Below are positions 1-6,569 of a stretch of DNA of 22,272 bases, in pieces. Origin of the DNA: a virus; the IMG/VR virus record IMGVR_UViG_3300048590_000800, positions 1-22,272 of that record; one strand, 5' to 3'. The notes under the pieces were generated by a model, which was given only the letters and a program-made list of their open reading frames with translations, was not told the DNA's origin and searched no databases. A program made the translations under genes and the position numbers. Position 1 is the stretch's first letter, and every line of letters begins with the position of its first letter.

Positions 1-1
1 G

Positions 2-358
2 CAGACCGCGCGCCACAACGAAGCGGTGAACGCCGCGCGCGAGCTCGGCACCGTGCAGGCCGTCGCAGGCTTGGGCGCGACCATCGCGCAGCAACCGCCG
101 CGCATTCACGTGGGCGGCAACTACGGCAACACCGACAACAGCACCCACGGGCCGATCGACAGCTACAACGAGGACAACGACCAGGACAACGACGTCGAAC
201 AGTCCGGCGATGGCAGCGCCTTCGGCGACGACAACATCGTGAACAACGGCGAGTTCCGCGACGAATCGCCCGGCCCGATCGACAACAGCGACGACGGTGA
301 CGACTGCAGTGGCGAGAGCTGCAATCCGACCGCGCCGCCTGCCGAGGAAGCCCCATGA
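2..358 (+). CDS. C-terminal part of an unidentified protein with acidic Asn/Asp-rich tail (5' partial)
   Basis: The reading frame is open from the window edge to a stop that overlaps the holin start (ATGA). A GTG at 26 is available, but the frame continues upstream, so this is probably the 3' end of a longer gene. The visible part has an Ala-rich helical stretch, then about 80 residues rich in Asp, Asn, Gly, Ser and Glu, with two near-repeats around GPIDSYN and GPIDNSD, and ends in Pro/Glu. This looks disordered and strongly acidic. I do not recognise a family. Its place directly before the lysis cassette suggests a late virion or tail-associated protein, but that is inference from position only. 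Confidence 0.55.
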   Translation, partial: QTARHNEAVNAARELGTVQAVAGLGATIAQQPPRIHVGGNYGNTDNSTHGPIDSYNEDNDQDNDVEQSGDGSAFGDDNIVNNGEFRDESPGPIDNSDDGDDCSGESCNPTAPPAEEAP

Positions 359-591
359 GGGACCACGGCAACGAAGCGGCCGTTGCTGCCGCGAAAGCGA
401 TGCCGCCCGCGATGGTGTCGATCGCCACGACCGTCGGCGGTTTGTCGCTCAACGACTGGGTGCTCATCGCCACGCTGATCTACATCGTGCTGCAAGCCGG
501 CTGGCTGTTGCTCAAGGCCTACTGGGCCTTGCGTGATCGCCGCGCGCGCCGCGACCGCGAAGAAGCCGACGATGAAGCCGTCGACGAGTAA
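355..591 (+). CDS. Phage holin (small membrane protein)
   Basis: A 78-aa protein with a hydrophobic segment at about residues 34-58, a weaker one at 16-30, and a highly charged Arg/Glu/Asp C-terminus. This size and layout is typical of holins, and the region around GGLSLNDW resembles HP1-type holins. Holins make holes in the inner membrane at the time of lysis and activate or release the endolysin. The gene overlaps the upstream ORF by ATGA, and its 3' end overlaps the endolysin start by 20 nt. The family call is from pattern and context; the holin role itself is well supported by position. Confidence 0.8.
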   Translation: MRDHGNEAAVAAAKAMPPAMVSIATTVGGLSLNDWVLIATLIYIVLQAGWLLLKAYWALRDRRARRDREEADDEAVDE

Positions 592-1045
592 GACGGCAGG
601 CGGCATGGGCGCCGCACTGCTGATGCTCGTCATGGCCTTCGTGGCGCACCACGAAGGCTACGTGCCGCGCAGTTACGCCGACCCCATCGGCGTGCCCACG
701 ATCTGCTACGGCCACACCGGCCCGGACGTGACGCCCGGCCGCACGGCCACGCGCGAGGAATGCACCGAGCTGCTGCGCGCCGACATCGCGGTGGCCTATG
801 ACACGGTCATCCGCTGCATCGATGGCCCGATGACGAATGGGCAGACCGCCGCGCTGGTGAGTGCCACGTTCAACACCGGCCCGAAGATCGTCTGCGGATC
901 CACGCTGCAACGCCTGGCGAATGCCGGCGACTGGCGCGGTGCCTGCGCGCAGCTCGATCGCTGGGTGTATGCCGGCGGTCGGGTGCTGCCCGGTCTGGTG
1001 AAGCGGCGCGCCGCCGAGCGCGCACTGTGCGAGCAGTGGCCGTGA
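572..1045 (+). CDS. Endolysin: GH24 phage lysozyme, probably with SAR signal-anchor
   Basis: A 157-aa T4-type muramidase that cleaves peptidoglycan during lysis. The catalytic triad is visible with T4 spacing: Glu28 in HHEGY, Asp37 in ADPIG and Thr43 in VPT (Glu+9, Glu+15). Residues 10-26 are a weakly hydrophobic Gly/Ala/Met/Val segment just before the catalytic Glu, as in SAR endolysins (P21, P1) that are exported by Sec and released from the membrane when the holin fires. The start at 572 was chosen over a GTG at 533 because it has an AAGAAG-like ribosome site and gives a normal N-terminus. The stop overlaps the next start (GTGA). Confidence 0.93.
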   Translation: MKPSTSKTAGGMGAALLMLVMAFVAHHEGYVPRSYADPIGVPTICYGHTGPDVTPGRTATREECTELLRADIAVAYDTVIRCIDGPMTNGQTAALVSATFNTGPKIVCGSTLQRLANAGDWRGACAQLDRWVYAGGRVLPGLVKRRAAERALCEQWP

Positions 1046-1455
1046 ACGCACTCGCCCTCAAAGTTGCCCCGTGGCTGCTGCTGGCCTGGCTGCTGTCCGT
1101 TGTGGGCGCCTGGCACCTCGGGCACAGCAACGGCGTCGACGACGAACGTCAGCGCGTGCAGGCGGCGCAGGCCAAGACGCTGATCGACGACCTGCAGCGC
1201 GCGGCCGAAACGACGCTCGAGATTTTCTCCGTCGCGCGCGACACGGCCCAAGCCATGGCCGCAACACGCGACCACACGACCCAAACCGTGAAACAGGTGG
1301 TGCGCTATGTCGATCGCTATCCGGACTTCGCTCGCGTTGTTCGCCCTGCTGAGCTTGAGCGCCTGCGACAAGACCAACGTGCGCGGATCCGAGCCGCAGC
1401 CGAAGCCGGTAGCGTGCGCACCGGAAGCCCTGCTGGCGTGCCCGCCGCCGAGTGA
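1042..1455 (+). CDS. Rz-like inner-membrane spanin (i-spanin)
   Basis: A 137-aa protein from a GTG that overlaps the endolysin stop (GTGA); a GTG at 1027 is an alternative. It has an N-terminal transmembrane segment at about residues 5-25, then a long charged, Gln/Ala-rich helix likely to be a coiled coil. This is the standard topology of Rz, which sits in the inner membrane, spans the periplasm and, with the outer-membrane lipoprotein Rz1, fuses the two membranes in the last step of lysis. The Rz1 frame starts inside this gene, which is the classic arrangement and strengthens the call. Confidence 0.85.
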   Translation: MNALALKVAPWLLLAWLLSVVGAWHLGHSNGVDDERQRVQAAQAKTLIDDLQRAAETTLEIFSVARDTAQAMAATRDHTTQTVKQVVRYVDRYPDFARVVRPAELERLRQDQRARIRAAAEAGSVRTGSPAGVPAAE

Positions 1456-1693
1456 GGCGGTACCGGCGAACCTGGGCGAAGCCGAGGCCATCGACGCGGA
1501 AGACGCCGGCCGCTGGGAACAGTGCGTGATCCAGCACAACGCCGCCCTCGATTGCTTCCGCATCCTGCGCGCCCGCGGCTATGTCACCTGGCCGGAACCG
1601 GCACCCTCGGCACCGGCAGCACCCCAGCCCCGCACCCGGGGCGAGCGGCCCGAGCGGCCGCCGCGCGAGGCGAGGGCAGAGCGGAACCGGTAG
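1307..1693 (+). CDS. Rz1-like outer-membrane lipoprotein spanin (o-spanin)
   Basis: A 128-aa lipoprotein starting inside Rz in a different frame and running 238 nt past the Rz stop. It has a signal peptide with a lipobox ending LSAC, so lipidation is expected at Cys20. Further cysteines could make disulfides, and the C-terminus is rich in Pro and Arg. It would bind the periplasmic end of Rz at the outer membrane. Embedded Rz1 proteins are often near 60 aa, so this one is long; the extra part lies outside the Rz overlap. Confidence 0.85.
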   Translation: MSIAIRTSLALFALLSLSACDKTNVRGSEPQPKPVACAPEALLACPPPSEAVPANLGEAEAIDAEDAGRWEQCVIQHNAALDCFRILRARGYVTWPEPAPSAPAAPQPRTRGERPERPPREARAERNR

Positions 1694-1724
1694 CACTCTG
1701 CGAAAAGTCGCAGTCCGCAATACG

Positions 1725-1747
1725 AACGGCGCCCATGCGGCGCCGTT
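1725..1747 (+). terminator. Hairpin between converging genes, probable terminator
   Basis: A perfect 9-bp stem (AACGGCGCC / GGCGCCGTT) with a 5-nt loop lies between the 3' ends of the rightward lysis cassette and the leftward regulatory block. There is no strong T-run on the + side. It may be a weak bidirectional terminator. Confidence 0.5.
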
Positions 1748-1761
1748 GTCGTGAGGGGGAA

Positions 1762-2331
1762 TCAGTTGCGCGCCAAACACTCGATCGCGAATTGAACGGG
1801 GTATGTCGCGACGCGATGTTCGCGGCCCTCGCCCGGCGTAGTGAGGTAATACTTCAGCAGCCGGAAGCCGATGCCGATGCGCTCCGCGACTTCGCGCTGC
1901 GACATGCGCGTGAGTTCGATCAGCCCGCGCAGGTAGTCGACGCTTGGGTCGTGTCGCGACGCATCCGGTACCGGCGGCGTGAACGCCAGGCGCACGCGCG
2001 CCAGCCACACGAATTCCGCGCCGAACAACTGGCCGATGTCGCGGGCGGTGACCCATCCCGTTTCGCGCTCGTTCGGTCGCGGCGATGCGTGAGTGTCTGG
2101 CAGTGCAGACGACAGAATGATGTAGCCCTCCCGCGCCCACGCCGCCGCGTCTTTCCGAGTTTCATCGTCCGTTGCTTCGGCGTAGCGGGCGGCCTGCTGC
2201 TGAATCGTCAGCGCGCCTTCGCGCACGTTCGCGATGCGCCAAAGCGGCGATTCCTCGAACTCGCGAGCCAGGGCTGCGGCTTCAGCGAGAACCGCCCCGA
2301 GCGCCGGGGCGGTCAGCTCTTTGTTGTTCAT
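1762..2331 (-). CDS. Unknown phage protein with C-terminal helix-turn-helix
   Basis: A 189-aa protein of no family I can name. The N-terminal half is Ala/Glu-rich and helical. Near the C-terminus the stretch from RMSQREVAERIG to about KYYL has the helix-turn-helix pattern of XRE-type DNA-binding domains, and a second possible helical pair lies around RDIGQLFGAEFVW. Its ATG overlaps the stop of the upstream leftward gene (ATGA), so the two are co-translated and may act together. A regulatory role is inferred from the HTH and its companions. Confidence 0.65.
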   Translation of the reverse strand: MNNKELTAPALGAVLAEAAALAREFEESPLWRIANVREGALTIQQQAARYAEATDDETRKDAAAWAREGYIILSSALPDTHASPRPNERETGWVTARDIGQLFGAEFVWLARVRLAFTPPVPDASRHDPSVDYLRGLIELTRMSQREVAERIGIGFRLLKYYLTTPGEGREHRVATYPVQFAIECLARN

Positions 2332-2768
2332 CGCTTCAAGAACCTCCGAATTTTCAATGCGCGTCGCTTGTCACGCACTGTGTCACGCGAAATCCCGTGC
2401 CGCTGCGAAACGACGACGTCCGGCATCTTTCCGAGATCCGCAATCTGTTCATCGGTCCACACATGATTTGTTTTTTTCGGCCGCAGCGCAGCGATCCCGT
2501 GCCGACGACGATAGTCGTTGACGGATTGCTGTGTTCGGCCAGTGATTTCGGCGATCATCGAGTCGGGCACTTTACCGAGCATTGCTATCTCGTCATTCCC
2601 CCAGCCCTTCTGCCGCGCGCGAGCGGCGTCAAACGCCGGAATTTTCAGCTTCCGCCGTCGATATGCGATTCGCGACTCCGTGCTGCGCAGCAGCGCCGCC
2701 AGTTTGTTGTCGGGCATCGTTCCCAACAGCGTGTTAAAGCCTTCATCCCAACTCTCATAATCTGCCAT
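2328..2768 (-). CDS. Protein with three tandem HTH-like repeats
   Basis: A 146-aa protein built from three copies of a roughly 45-residue unit. Each unit carries LGxxPD, a helix, a turn containing S/T, a second helix ending in RR or RRxxxI, and a hydrophobic end. The PD-anchored starts are LGTMPD, LGKVPD and LGKMPD, and two of the units are preceded by a Trp. This is what a triple helix-turn-helix DNA-binding protein would look like, with each unit contacting one half-site. A good ribosome site (GGGAGG) precedes the ATG, and the gene is coupled to the next leftward gene. I know of no named family with this exact layout. Confidence 0.7.
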   Translation of the reverse strand: MADYESWDEGFNTLLGTMPDNKLAALLRSTESRIAYRRRKLKIPAFDAARARQKGWGNDEIAMLGKVPDSMIAEITGRTQQSVNDYRRRHGIAALRPKKTNHVWTDEQIADLGKMPDVVVSQRHGISRDTVRDKRRALKIRRFLKR

Positions 2769-2781
2769 GCAACCTCCCGAG

Positions 2782-2803
2782 AAGCCCCGCCGGAGCGGGG
2801 CTT
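2782..2803 (-). terminator. Stem-loop after the 58-aa gene
   Basis: A perfect 9-bp GC-rich stem (AAGCCCCGC / GCGGGGCTT) with a CGGA loop, just after the stop of the 2810-2986 gene and just before the ribosome site of the 2768 gene. Without a following U-run on the minus strand it is probably a partial terminator that lowers expression of the genes beyond it. Confidence 0.5.
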
Positions 2804-2809
2804 GTTGGT

Positions 2810-2986
2810 TCAGACGAGACCGGCCAGCTCGGCCAAGCGATCGCGCGTGACGATCTGACCGTTCGCGTTCTTCCAGTACGCCGCGCCGTTGAACGTGCCC
2901 TTGCCGCGCGTCAGGCCCAGTTCGCGGGCGATCTTGTTGGCTTCGCGCAGGGTGCGGATCGGGTGGGTCTGCGTCATCGTGTTCAT
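2810..2986 (-). CDS. 58-aa protein, first gene of a repressible leftward transcript
   Basis: The start at 2986 has a clear GAGGAAA ribosome site; the longer frame up to 3079 would run back through the promoter. The protein begins MNTMTQ and has a basic helix (REANKIARELG) followed by a compact part with GKGTFNGAAYWKNANGQ. No family is recognised. It is the first gene after the palindrome-bearing promoter at 3032-3060, so it is likely a quick-response or lysogeny-related small protein. That function is inference. Confidence 0.65.
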   Translation of the reverse strand: MNTMTQTHPIRTLREANKIARELGLTRGKGTFNGAAYWKNANGQIVTRDRLAELAGLV

Positions 2987-3031
2987 GCTGATTTCCTCGT
3001 TTCGCCGCGCCGGGGTGGCTGGCATGTGTAT

Positions 3032-3060
3032 AGAATAAGGGAACATAGTTCCCAATGCAA
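3032..3060 (-). promoter_or_regulatory. Leftward promoter with palindromic operator
   Basis: Read on the minus strand: a -35 box TTGCAT, a 17-bp spacer and a -10 box TATTCT. The spacer holds the palindrome GGGAACATAGTTCCC (3039-3053; arms GGGAAC/GTTCCC). A protein bound there would block RNA polymerase. It drives the 58-aa gene at 2986. No second copy of this operator was seen in the window. Confidence 0.65.
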
Positions 3061-3081
3061 GCGAGAATGTGAAACGCATTG

Positions 3082-3351
3082 TTACGGGCTTGGTGGTTTT
3101 TCCGCCTGCTGGCGCCGGTACTCGGCGACCAGCAGGCGGCCGATCAATCCAGACCGCTTGCGCGGCCCTGCGAGCGCTTCCAGGGCTTTGGCCGCGAGCG
3201 GTGTCAGGTTCACCCGGATCGACTTGCCCCCGGCCTTCCTGTGCTGCGCTGTCCAGTCTGCGGCCAGCTCGGCCGGCGACACGTTCAACGGATGGATGCG
3301 GGGCCGGCCGCGGTCGGCGGTGGGCTTGGCGACGGGCTTGGGCTGGGTCAT
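3082..3351 (-). CDS. Putative ribbon-helix-helix DNA-binding protein
   Basis: An 89-aa protein with a basic, Pro-rich N-terminus. The second half reads as a beta strand (KSIRVNLT), a helix (PLAAKALEALAG), a turn and a basic second helix, which is the order of the MetJ/Arc ribbon-helix-helix fold. Such proteins act as dimeric repressors or as partners in DNA-processing modules. Its ATG overlaps the stop of the upstream gene (ATGA), and it ends just before the 3032-3060 promoter, so it may regulate that promoter. The fold is inferred from pattern only. Confidence 0.6.
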   Translation of the reverse strand: MTQPKPVAKPTADRGRPRIHPLNVSPAELAADWTAQHRKAGGKSIRVNLTPLAAKALEALAGPRKRSGLIGRLLVAEYRRQQAEKPPSP

Positions 3352-3620
3352 GGCGTGGTCACCAGGTACGGGCCGGGTTCTCCGGCGGTGAACCCGAGCG
3401 CGCGGCGGGCGCGCTCGAGCATTTGGACGTCATCGGACTCGATCATGGCCTGCTGGGTGTCGCGCAGCAGGCGGAAGCGTTCGCCGGTCAGCTGGTCCGA
3501 CGAATTCTTGAACAGCAGGGCGCCCGAACCATCGGCGCGCCCTTCGGCCTTCACGTTCCACCGCAGCGCGCGCACGCGCTCGGGTTCGTCAGCTTGGGCG
3601 GGTAGGCGAATTCGCAGCAT
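3348..3620 (-). CDS. Unknown 90-aa phage protein
   Basis: A 90-aa soluble, charged protein with a helical middle rich in Arg, Glu and Gln. No domain is recognised. It overlaps the gene on each side (32 nt with the 334-aa gene, ATGA with the ribbon-helix-helix gene), and no separate ribosome site is visible, so translation is likely coupled. Gene density and overlap support it as real. Confidence 0.6.
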   Translation of the reverse strand: MLRIRLPAQADEPERVRALRWNVKAEGRADGSGALLFKNSSDQLTGERFRLLRDTQQAMIESDDVQMLERARRALGFTAGEPGPYLVTTP

Positions 3621-4593
3621 GGTAGGGAAAGCCTTGTCGAGGAAGATGAAGAGCGGTGAATTCTATAGCGGCCACTCGCTGGAAAATTCCGCAGTTTTCG
3701 GCCGCGTGGGCTGTGTTCTGTGCACCATGGCCCAGCCGAGTGCGAACCGGCAGCGTGTGGATCGTGGCCATCGGTCGCGGTTCCGGAACCGGCACAGGTT
3801 GGACCGGAACCGGCGGAATCTGGTCGTTCTCAGGAACGGGCGCCCCCTGCACCCCGGCCGGCGAGGGCGCTTGCAGCTTGCGCGGCTCGACGACGACCCC
3901 GCGCTTGGCCAACCGCTTCGCGTTGTGCAGTTCCTGGGCTTCGAAGGCCGCCACGACTTGGCCATACAGCGGATGGTCCGGCGTCACGCGAATGCGGTCG
4001 TTCTCGAAATAGTCGGACTGGGTGTCGGTGCCATTCTCGACAAAGAACTGCGCGCGCACGGCCGCGCTGAATCGTTGGTAGTGGCGGGCATAGATCGTGA
4101 TCGTCCCTTCGGGCGAACTCCGCAGCGATCCGGCGCTGTAGCCCGCCTTCTGCAGTTTCGCATCCTTCGCGTCTTTGATGCCGTTCCAGTAGAACCGCAG
4201 GGCGCTAGAACCGGCAGCATTCGTCGGAACCGGCAGGGTGTCGACTTCGGGCTCGCTGTTGTCGATGGCCTCGCTCGGCATCGCGGTCGCTTCGGTCGTC
4301 TCCAACGCCTCCGGCGCTTGATCGGCCGGCGCGATCAATTCGGCGGTGATGAAGTTCGCATCCCATCCGTCGCGGAACATGCGTTCGAACTTGGCCACCT
4401 TGCTGGCGCTGGCCACGTATCCGCCGGCGCGATGCACCCAGCGTCCGCCGAGGCCTTCAATAAGGCGCGCTGCGCGCGTCTTCCACCCATTAGACGACGG
4501 CGTGCGAACGACCAGGCAATTGCGGGCGTAGCGGTAGGAGGAAACGCTGTAGGTGCCATTGCTGGCGGCGATGTTGTCGGCGGTTGTCGTCAT
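3589..4593 (-). CDS. Unknown 334-aa phage protein with Pro-rich linker
   Basis: The start at 4593 (MTTTADN) has a GAGGTGG ribosome site; an upstream extension to 4677 would cover the 29-aa gene. The N-terminal ~75 residues contain Tyr/Arg-rich segments (SSYRYARNCL, GLGGRWVHRAGGYVAS) that look like a small folded domain. A Glu/Pro/Ala linker follows, then a second folded part around residues 125-230 and a Pro-Val repeat tail. No family or catalytic motif is recognised. It is the largest gene of the leftward block and sits behind the operator-bearing promoter at 4755-4782. Confidence 0.65.
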   Translation of the reverse strand: MTTTADNIAASNGTYSVSSYRYARNCLVVRTPSSNGWKTRAARLIEGLGGRWVHRAGGYVASASKVAKFERMFRDGWDANFITAELIAPADQAPEALETTEATAMPSEAIDNSEPEVDTLPVPTNAAGSSALRFYWNGIKDAKDAKLQKAGYSAGSLRSSPEGTITIYARHYQRFSAAVRAQFFVENGTDTQSDYFENDRIRVTPDHPLYGQVVAAFEAQELHNAKRLAKRGVVVEPRKLQAPSPAGVQGAPVPENDQIPPVPVQPVPVPEPRPMATIHTLPVRTRLGHGAQNTAHAAENCGIFQRVAAIEFTALHLPRQGFPYHAANSPTRPS

Positions 4594-4603
4594 GGCGGCC
4601 ACC

Positions 4604-4693
4604 TCAGTTGACGCCGTAGGCGCGCAGCGAATGAACCACCGGGCGCGACAGCGCCCAGCCAGCCAGAACAACAGCAACGGTCATCAGGATCAT
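4604..4693 (-). CDS. 29-aa single-span membrane microprotein
   Basis: Starts with MILMTVAVVLAGWALS, a hydrophobic span of about 16-18 residues, followed by a short basic tail ending at an Asn. A GGAG ribosome site lies 7-8 nt before the ATG. It is the first gene after the 4755-4782 promoter and ends 10 nt before the next start. Phages use such microproteins for superinfection exclusion or to modulate membrane complexes, but no function can be assigned here. Confidence 0.55.
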   Translation of the reverse strand: MILMTVAVVLAGWALSRPVVHSLRAYGVN

Positions 4694-4754
4694 GGTCTAA
4701 CTCCAGCCTGCAGAACCCCGAGGCGCGGGTGCCGGAAGATCCGGCGATGTGTTT

Positions 4755-4782
4755 AATATACGCCGTTATAAAAATAACGCAA
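4755..4782 (-). promoter_or_regulatory. Leftward promoter with palindromic operator
   Basis: On the minus strand: -35 TTGCGT, 16-bp spacer, -10 TATATT. The palindrome CGTTATAAAAATAACG (4764-4779, 6-bp arms) fills the spacer and touches the -35 box, an arrangement expected of a repressor site. The leader to the 29-aa gene would be about 55 nt. This is a local AT-rich patch in a GC-rich region. Confidence 0.6.
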
Positions 4783-5007
4783 GCCCCCGCGCGCGATTTT
4801 TCGCAACGGAATGTCACGCAAGCGCCTCCCGCCTCCCGCACCCTCCCGCCATCGCTGCCGGCCTGCGCCCTCGAACACCGCCACCCCGGACCCCGGGACG
4901 CGATCTTGGGGGCCGAAATTCAGCAGGGAGGGCAGGGGCAGGCGCGCAAACCCGTGGAACTGCCCCGCGCCGGACACCTAAGCCATTGATCCCCTAAGAA
5001 AATGTTG

Positions 5008-5309
5008 TCCACGTTTTGTTGCGAAACTTCCACGGTTTGCCCCTCGCACTTCCACGGTTTGCGCCAAAACTTCCACATGGACACTTTCCCGATTCCACCC
5101 TGTTCTTCTTCTTTAGATGATTGATTTAGAGAGAGAAACAGTGAGGAAGGCGGGGCGAGAGCAGTTCCACTGCTTGAAACAACCGATTGAATCCGACTTC
5201 CACGTTTTCAAACCCCCTTCCACGGGAAAACGTGGAAGTCGTGGAGGCGCAGTTTTCTTGTGCGATCAATGGCTTATGTGTACGGTGCGGGGCACTTCCA
5301 CGGTTCCAC
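5008..5309. repeat. Phased TCCAC motif array, possible attP arm sites or iterons
   Basis: TCCAC, often within ACTTCCACGG, occurs on the + strand at 5008, 5029, 5051, 5072 and 5094, then at 5166, 5199, 5219, 5297 and 5305, and inverted (GTGGA) at 5232 and 5241. The first five are spaced 21, 22, 21 and 22 bp, two helical turns apart, so bound proteins would line up on one face. A repeat-free AT-rich gap (about 5100-5160) splits the array in two. It lies directly before the tyrosine recombinase gene, as an attP with arm and core sites would. The 4783-5000 stretch just upstream shows nothing clear beyond C-rich repeats. Confidence 0.6.
5195..5240. repeat. 15-bp perfect inverted repeat
   Basis: The arm GACTTCCACGTTTTC (5195-5209) is repeated as its exact reverse complement at 5226-5240 around a 16-nt loop that itself holds one more TCCAC. 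It lacks a T-run, so it is more likely a protein-binding or recombination site than a terminator. Confidence 0.7.
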
Positions 5310-5316
5310 ACGGGAA

Positions 5317-6390
5317 ATGCCTGTGCCCCCCCTGAGCGAGCTGTTGCGCACCTGGTGCGACCACCTGCAACACAACCGCGGCCGCGCTGTCGCGACGGTC
5401 GAGAAGTACCGTCAGGCCATCGAGCGGCTGGCCGCCTGGTGCGCGAACCCGCCGGCCGAACCGCACCTGCGCCCGTCGACGCCCGACCCGCTCAAGCTGA
5501 CGCCGGCTGACCTCAACACCTTCTGCGGTCCGTTCGCGCACTCGACCGGCCTGGGCGCGCGTGCACGCCGCCCCCTGGTCGCAGCGGTGCGCGGCTTCTA
5601 TCGCCACGCGTTTGGCCAGCGCACCCCAGCCGAGAAACTGGAATATCCGAGCAGCGGCCGCCCGCTGCCAACCCCCATGACCCTGGGCAATGCCGAGCGC
5701 ATGCTGTCGTCGTGCGATGTGGCCACGCTGGCCGGCCTGCGCGACGCCGCCATCCTCGGCCTTTTCCTGGGCTGCGGGCTGCGACTGTCCGGGCTGTGTG
5801 CCCTCAATGAATCCGCCCTGGTGTGGACCGAGATTGCCGACCGCGAGCGCCTGCTGCTGCGCGTGCGCGAGAAAGGGGACCGCGAGCGCGTGCTGCCCGT
5901 GCCCGTCGAAGCCACCATGCTGCTGCGCGCTTACCTTGCGCACCCCGAGCTGCGCGACATCGATCGCAACACCGCCAGCGGTGACCGCGTGCTGTTCGTC
6001 AGCTTCCGCAACCGCCAGGTGCCACCGCACGATTACCACGGTGAAGCCAGGCGCATCGCCACCCGCAGCGTCTACGACATGATCTTGCGCCGCGGCCAGT
6101 CGCTGAACATCCCGCGCGACCAGATCCACCCGCACGCACTGCGCCATCTGTTCGGGACCGAGCTCGCCGAGTCCGACATCGATCTACTGCAGCGCCAGGC
6201 CCTCATGGGACACGCTGACCCGAAGAGCACCGAGATCTACACGCACCTCGCATCCCGAAAGCTCGCGCAGTCCGTCGACCGAGCCGCGCCGCTGTCGAAA
6301 ATGCGCGGCGCCTTGCTCGACACCCTGCGCGCCACGGATCGGGAAATGCTGAAGGCCAAGCGCCCGCGCGTTCACCCGCCCGACGTTTAG
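5317..6390 (+). CDS. Tyrosine recombinase / phage integrase (XerC/D-like)
   Basis: A 357-aa site-specific recombinase with an N-terminal SAM-like DNA-binding domain (about 1-115) and a C-terminal catalytic domain. The active site is complete: Arg156 in CGLRLSGL, Lys186 in REKGD, His273 and Arg276 in HPHALRH, His299 in MGHAD and Tyr308 in IYTH. It would cut and rejoin attP and attB through a 3'-phosphotyrosine. The ATG at 5317 (MPVPPL) was preferred; a GTG at 5260 in the same frame would add 19 residues that overlap the TCCAC repeats. It lacks features that mark integron integrases. The repeat array just upstream is its likely DNA partner. Confidence 0.9.
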   Translation: MPVPPLSELLRTWCDHLQHNRGRAVATVEKYRQAIERLAAWCANPPAEPHLRPSTPDPLKLTPADLNTFCGPFAHSTGLGARARRPLVAAVRGFYRHAFGQRTPAEKLEYPSSGRPLPTPMTLGNAERMLSSCDVATLAGLRDAAILGLFLGCGLRLSGLCALNESALVWTEIADRERLLLRVREKGDRERVLPVPVEATMLLRAYLAHPELRDIDRNTASGDRVLFVSFRNRQVPPHDYHGEARRIATRSVYDMILRRGQSLNIPRDQIHPHALRHLFGTELAESDIDLLQRQALMGHADPKSTEIYTHLASRKLAQSVDRAAPLSKMRGALLDTLRATDREMLKAKRPRVHPPDV

Positions 6391-6512
6391 AACTCGTATT
6401 GCTCCGGCCTGCCTCACCCTTGAAGACTGTGTTTGTAGGTGGGTGCAGCGGTTCCAGAAACTCACCCTAAAAACGGCCTAAATCGCCAGACGTTCAGAAC
6501 TGCGCGTTGCTC
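6382..6512 (+). repeat. Imperfect direct repeats after the integrase
   Basis: A 23-bp segment over the integrase stop (6382-6404, GACGTT..AGAACT..TTGCTC) recurs with a few changes at 6489-6512. The second copy overlaps a 7-bp inverted repeat ACTGCGC/GCGCAGT (6499-6525). The 6391-6569 stretch holds no other gene I can support. Confidence 0.45.
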
Positions 6513-6569
6513 ACAAAAGCGCAGTCCCATGGATCCCACCACCAGCCACGCCAACGGGTTGCAGACCGT

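Noticed and set aside
3079-4611. 510-aa plus-strand ORF over the leftward block
   Set aside because: Low-complexity Arg/Pro/Gly composition, no start signal, and it opposes a chain of coupled leftward genes with ribosome sites.
5008-5309. CRISPR array
   Set aside because: The repeated unit is only 5-14 bp with 21-22 bp periodicity and related spacers; no cas genes are present.
5266-6147. 293-aa minus-strand ORF opposite the integrase
   Set aside because: Shadow of the integrase codons with no recognisable motif.
5317-6390. Integron integrase (IntI) candidate near the attC array
   Set aside because: It is a complete tyrosine recombinase but shows no sign of the extra segment before the HxxR box typical of IntI, and it lies more than 10 kb from the array beside its own repeat sites.
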